Positions 5,680 through 7,462 of a DNA stretch of 7,462 bases are shown here, piece by piece (the stretch's first letter is position 1; each line of letters begins with the position of its first letter). The stretch is from assembly GCA_018056405.1 (NCBI GenBank), contig JAGPFT010000134.1, positions 1 through 7,462 on the forward strand, given 5' to 3'. Position numbers and translations under genes: made by a program. Source of the DNA: Anaerolineae bacterium (GTDB lineage: Bacteria; Chloroflexota; Anaerolineae; Aggregatilineales; Aggregatilineaceae). Under the pieces are notes generated by a model that did not search any database, was not told the origin of the DNA, and saw only the letters and a program-made list of their open reading frames with translations.

Positions 5680-5806
5680 CAAGGGGGGAAGGGAGAAAAG
5701 TGACGGGTTTGCTCCCCTTCCCTCCGCGCAGCGTGCGGGAGGGGCGAGGGGTGGGGGCATTGGTGGGTAAAACATCGGCGTCATGATTCCGTCAGGCGAA
5801 CAGAGT

Positions 5807-5835
5807 TTGCCAGAAGCAGGGGCCTTCTCTATAAT
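5807..5835 (+). promoter_or_regulatory. Sigma-70 type promoter of the PA14/SH3b gene
   Basis: A -35 box TTGCCA at 5807-5812 (five of six consensus bases) and a perfect -10 box TATAAT at 5830-5835 are separated by an optimal 17-bp spacer. Transcription would start near 5842, giving a leader of about 45 nt. The promoter lies just to the right of repeat copy B, so the PA14 gene is probably transcribed independently of the GT4 operon. Confidence 0.75.
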
Positions 5836-5874
5836 CCCGAACGCAGGGCTTTTGTGCCAAGCGAGGGATAGTTT

Positions 5875-5880
5875 AGGAAG
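5875..5880 (+). promoter_or_regulatory. Ribosome binding site of the PA14/SH3b gene
   Basis: AGGAAG lies 6 nt before ATG5887, supporting that start. The start is followed directly by a signal-peptide-like sequence. Confidence 0.7.
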
Positions 5881-5886
5881 ATTGCC

Positions 5887-7462
5887 ATGCGAAATCTGAC
5901 GATCTGGATTGTGATCGCCGCGATGAGTCTTGCGGCAATTCTGGGGCTTGGGCCGCTTGCACTGGGTCCGGCGAAGATGGCTGAGGCGAACCCCGGCACG
6001 CAGTGGAACGCCCAGTACTTCAACAATGGGTCGCTCTCTGGCAGTCCGGTGCTCACGCGCATTGACGACCGGATTGACTTCAACTGGGCGAGCGGCTCGC
6101 CCGATCCGGCGGTGCCTGCCGACAATTTCAGCGCGCGCTGGACGAAGACGGTCAACTTCCCGACGGCGGGCAAATGGACGTTTCGCGTTGGCGCGGATGA
6201 TGGCGTGCGCCTGTGGATTGACGTGACGCCCCTTGTTGACGAGTGGCACGGCAACCCCGAGGGCTACCGCACCTACGAGGTCAGCATTGACCAGCTTACG
6301 GCGGGCAACCACGATCTGAAGGTCGAGTACTTCGAGGCCACTGGCAATGCTGGGGTCAAGGTCGAGTGGTGGTATGGTGGCGGCGCGCCTGCCGGCGGCA
6401 CCGGAACAGTCTATGGCCCGGCGACGTGGAATGCGTCGTACTACAACAACCTGGATCTCTCTGCCGCGCCGACCCTGACCCGCGTGGATGGGGACATCAA
6501 CTTCAACTGGGGCACCGGCTCGCCAGGGGGCGGCGTCAATGCTGACAACTTCAGCGTGCGCTGGACGGCGACCGTCAACATCCCGGCGTCGGGGCATTGG
6601 CGCTTCCAGGTCGGCGCGGATGATGGCGTGCGCATGTGGATTGACGTGACGCAGATTCTCAACGAGTGGCACGGCAACCCGGAAGGCTACCGCACCTATG
6701 AGGCTGATGTCTCCGCGCTGACGGCGGGCAACCACGACCTCAAGGTGGAGTACTACGAGGCGACCGGCGAGGCGCGTATCCTCGTGCGCTGGTTCCAGGT
6801 GGATGGAACCGGCGCGGGCGGGGGCGGCGTTGCTCCCACACCGGTGGTGCCACCGGCCCCGGCAGTCGTCTACGCGGCTGTGACGGGATACAACGTCAAC
6901 GTGCGCACGGGGCCTGGCCTGGGCTATCCGGCCATCGCTCAGGTCTTTTACCCGGATGAGTACCTGGTGCTTGGTGGTGCGCCCGATCTGTCGTGGCTGC
7001 TCATTGACCTGGGTGATGGCACCGAAGGCTGGGTGAGCAACGATTGGGTCTATCTCTACTCGACGGACGACGCCAAGAACCAGGACACGACCGGCGGCGG
7101 TCAGCCGGACTTCGTGGACGACATCCCGCGCCTCGCGGTCGAGGTTGCGCCGCCGGCGTTGCCGCCCGACGGCCCGCCGCGCCGTTTCTTGCAGGGGCAG
7201 GCCATTGATACGGTGCGGATGCGCGACGGCGCGACGCTGTATGCGTCGAAGATCATCGCCTCGGTGCCGCAAGGAGCAACCTTCGAGGTTGAAGCGCGCA
7301 ATCGCAACGGCGCGTGGTATCTGGTGGACTACCAGGGCATTCGTGGCTGGGTCTCCGCCCCCTACGTCAGCCTGTTGTACGGCAGGGAGAGTGAACTGGT
7401 GTTGAGCACTGAGGTTGTGTCAGTGCCAGCGATGGGCGCAGTCTTTGTGCCCGGCGCGGAGT
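5887..7462 (+). CDS. Secreted protein with two PA14 and two SH3b domains (3' end outside window)
   Basis: The frame is open from ATG5887 to the window edge, 525 codons without a stop, so the C-terminus is missing. Residues 1-34 are a signal peptide: a basic start, a hydrophobic core (IWIVIAAMSLAAILGLG) and a likely signal peptidase I site after AEA at 32-34. Two PA14 domains follow at about 39-163 and 180-303, each with the hallmark VGADDGVR-L/M-WIDVT; PA14 is a beta-barrel fold often found in carbohydrate-binding and surface proteins. A Gly-rich then Pro-rich linker (308-327) leads to an SH3-like domain at about 334-391 (YNVNVRTGPG, GWVSNDWV). An acidic, Pro-rich linker (about 393-430) leads to a second at about 437-498 (DTVRMRDGA, GWVSAPYV). 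Bacterial SH3b domains commonly bind cell wall. No enzyme domain is visible so far. The protein is probably extracellular or wall-associated; ligand unknown. Confidence 0.9.
   Translation, partial: MRNLTIWIVIAAMSLAAILGLGPLALGPAKMAEANPGTQWNAQYFNNGSLSGSPVLTRIDDRIDFNWASGSPDPAVPADNFSARWTKTVNFPTAGKWTFRVGADDGVRLWIDVTPLVDEWHGNPEGYRTYEVSIDQLTAGNHDLKVEYFEATGNAGVKVEWWYGGGAPAGGTGTVYGPATWNASYYNNLDLSAAPTLTRVDGDINFNWGTGSPGGGVNADNFSVRWTATVNIPASGHWRFQVGADDGVRMWIDVTQILNEWHGNPEGYRTYEADVSALTAGNHDLKVEYYEATGEARILVRWFQVDGTGAGGGGVAPTPVVPPAPAVVYAAVTGYNVNVRTGPGLGYPAIAQVFYPDEYLVLGGAPDLSWLLIDLGDGTEGWVSNDWVYLYSTDDAKNQDTTGGGQPDFVDDIPRLAVEVAPPALPPDGPPRRFLQGQAIDTVRMRDGATLYASKIIASVPQGATFEVEARNRNGAWYLVDYQGIRGWVSAPYVSLLYGRESELVLSTEVVSVPAMGAVFVPGAE
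6004..6795 (+). repeat. Tandem duplication of the PA14 domain within the gene
   Basis: The two PA14 domains align without net gap at an offset of exactly 141 codons (423 bases), W40 with W181 and so on. About 80 of 123 aligned residues are identical by hand count, including DEWHGNPEGYRTYE against NEWHGNPEGYRTYE and the whole of LTAGNHDLKVEY. At DNA level 6190-6228 and 6613-6651 differ at a single base (6211). This indicates a fairly recent internal duplication or ongoing conversion between the copies. Confidence 0.85.

Larger units (their letters stand above)
5535..5773. repeat. Double-hairpin repeat, copy B, split by an insertion
   Basis: The left part (GTTCCCCCCATTCCCGGCTC and following C/T-rich bases) aligns with the left part of copy A, and the right end GGGTAAAAC parallels GGGGTAAAC of copy A. 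Taking out the insertion and one copy of its flanking CAAG joins CTCCTTTCCCC (5552-5562) to GGGGAAGGGAG (5685-5695). This restores an 11-bp hairpin with a single wobble, as in copy A. The second hairpin pairs CCCTCC (5720-5725) with GGAGGG (5738-5743). Without the insert the element would be about 123 bp, close to the 108 bp of copy A. Confidence 0.6.
5387..5806. other. Repeat-filled non-coding region
   Basis: Between the GT4 stop and the next promoter there is no credible gene. Plus-strand open frames at 5383-5786 run through GC-skewed palindromic repeats and have protein sequences rich in Pro, Arg and Gly. The space is occupied by two members of the double-hairpin repeat family (5419-5503 and 5535-5773), one of them carrying a MITE-like insertion. 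The 13-mer CTCCGCGCAGCGT occurs at both 5491-5503 and 5722-5734, linking the two. Confidence 0.7.

Noticed and set aside
5535..5773. CRISPR-like array
   Set aside because: There are repeated motifs and palindromes, but no regularly spaced identical repeats with unique spacers and no cas genes.
5383..5786. Overlapping short open frames in the repeat region
   Set aside because: They read through C-runs, G-runs and palindromes, have Pro/Arg/Gly-rich translations and lack plausible ribosome binding sites.
5677..7272. Long minus-strand open frame of 531 codons opposite the PA14/SH3b gene
   Set aside because: It is antisense to a plus-strand frame with clear domain motifs, a signal peptide, a ribosome binding site and a promoter. 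Its translation is rich in Arg, His and Val with no recognisable motif, and its end runs into the repeat region. High GC produces such shadows.

Overview
The window is GC-rich chromosomal DNA of bacterial type. It has tight gene packing, two short divergent gene pairs, and CT/GA-rich palindromic repeats between genes. Two GT4 glycosyltransferases, a WecG/TagA-type enzyme and a secreted PA14/SH3b protein, together with this repeat style, are reminiscent of Chloroflexota (Anaerolineae-like). That assignment is an inference from style; no phylogenetic marker gene is present.

Layout. Bases 1-186 are non-coding and carry a 19-bp direct repeat. Bases 187-1113 (minus) encode a nicotinamidase-like cysteine hydrolase with its catalytic and metal-binding residues intact. 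Bases 1114-1331 are intergenic and hold a 108-bp double-hairpin repeat. Bases 1332-3232 (minus) are a two-gene operon: a WecG/TagA/CpsF-family glycosyltransferase followed by a GT4 glycosyltransferase, overlapping by 4 nt. A 123-bp divergent intergenic region follows. Bases 3356-5386 (plus) are a second two-gene operon: a six-helix membrane protein with a long acidic N-terminal tail, then a second GT4 glycosyltransferase 6 nt downstream. Bases 5387-5886 are non-coding. They contain two more members of the double-hairpin family, one of them split by a 112-bp MITE-like palindromic insertion, and then a clear sigma-70 type promoter. From 5887 to the window edge (plus) runs an unfinished gene for a secreted protein with a signal peptide, two tandem PA14 domains and two SH3-like (SH3b) domains.

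How the parts may work together. The back-to-back operons, with three glycosyltransferases and an integral membrane protein, look like part of a cell-surface polysaccharide or glycolipid pathway. WecG/TagA enzymes add the second sugar onto a lipid-linked carrier, and GT4 enzymes extend such chains. The PA14/SH3b protein is predicted to be exported and would act outside the cell, possibly binding carbohydrate or cell wall, but it has its own promoter and need not belong to the same pathway. The hydrolase is a probable NAD-salvage enzyme and looks unrelated to the glycan genes.

I see no CRISPR array, tRNA, rRNA, transposase, phage gene or recognisable defence system. The most interesting non-coding signal is the nested repeat at 5535-5773. 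The most interesting proteins are the unrecognised six-helix membrane protein and the duplicated PA14 protein.
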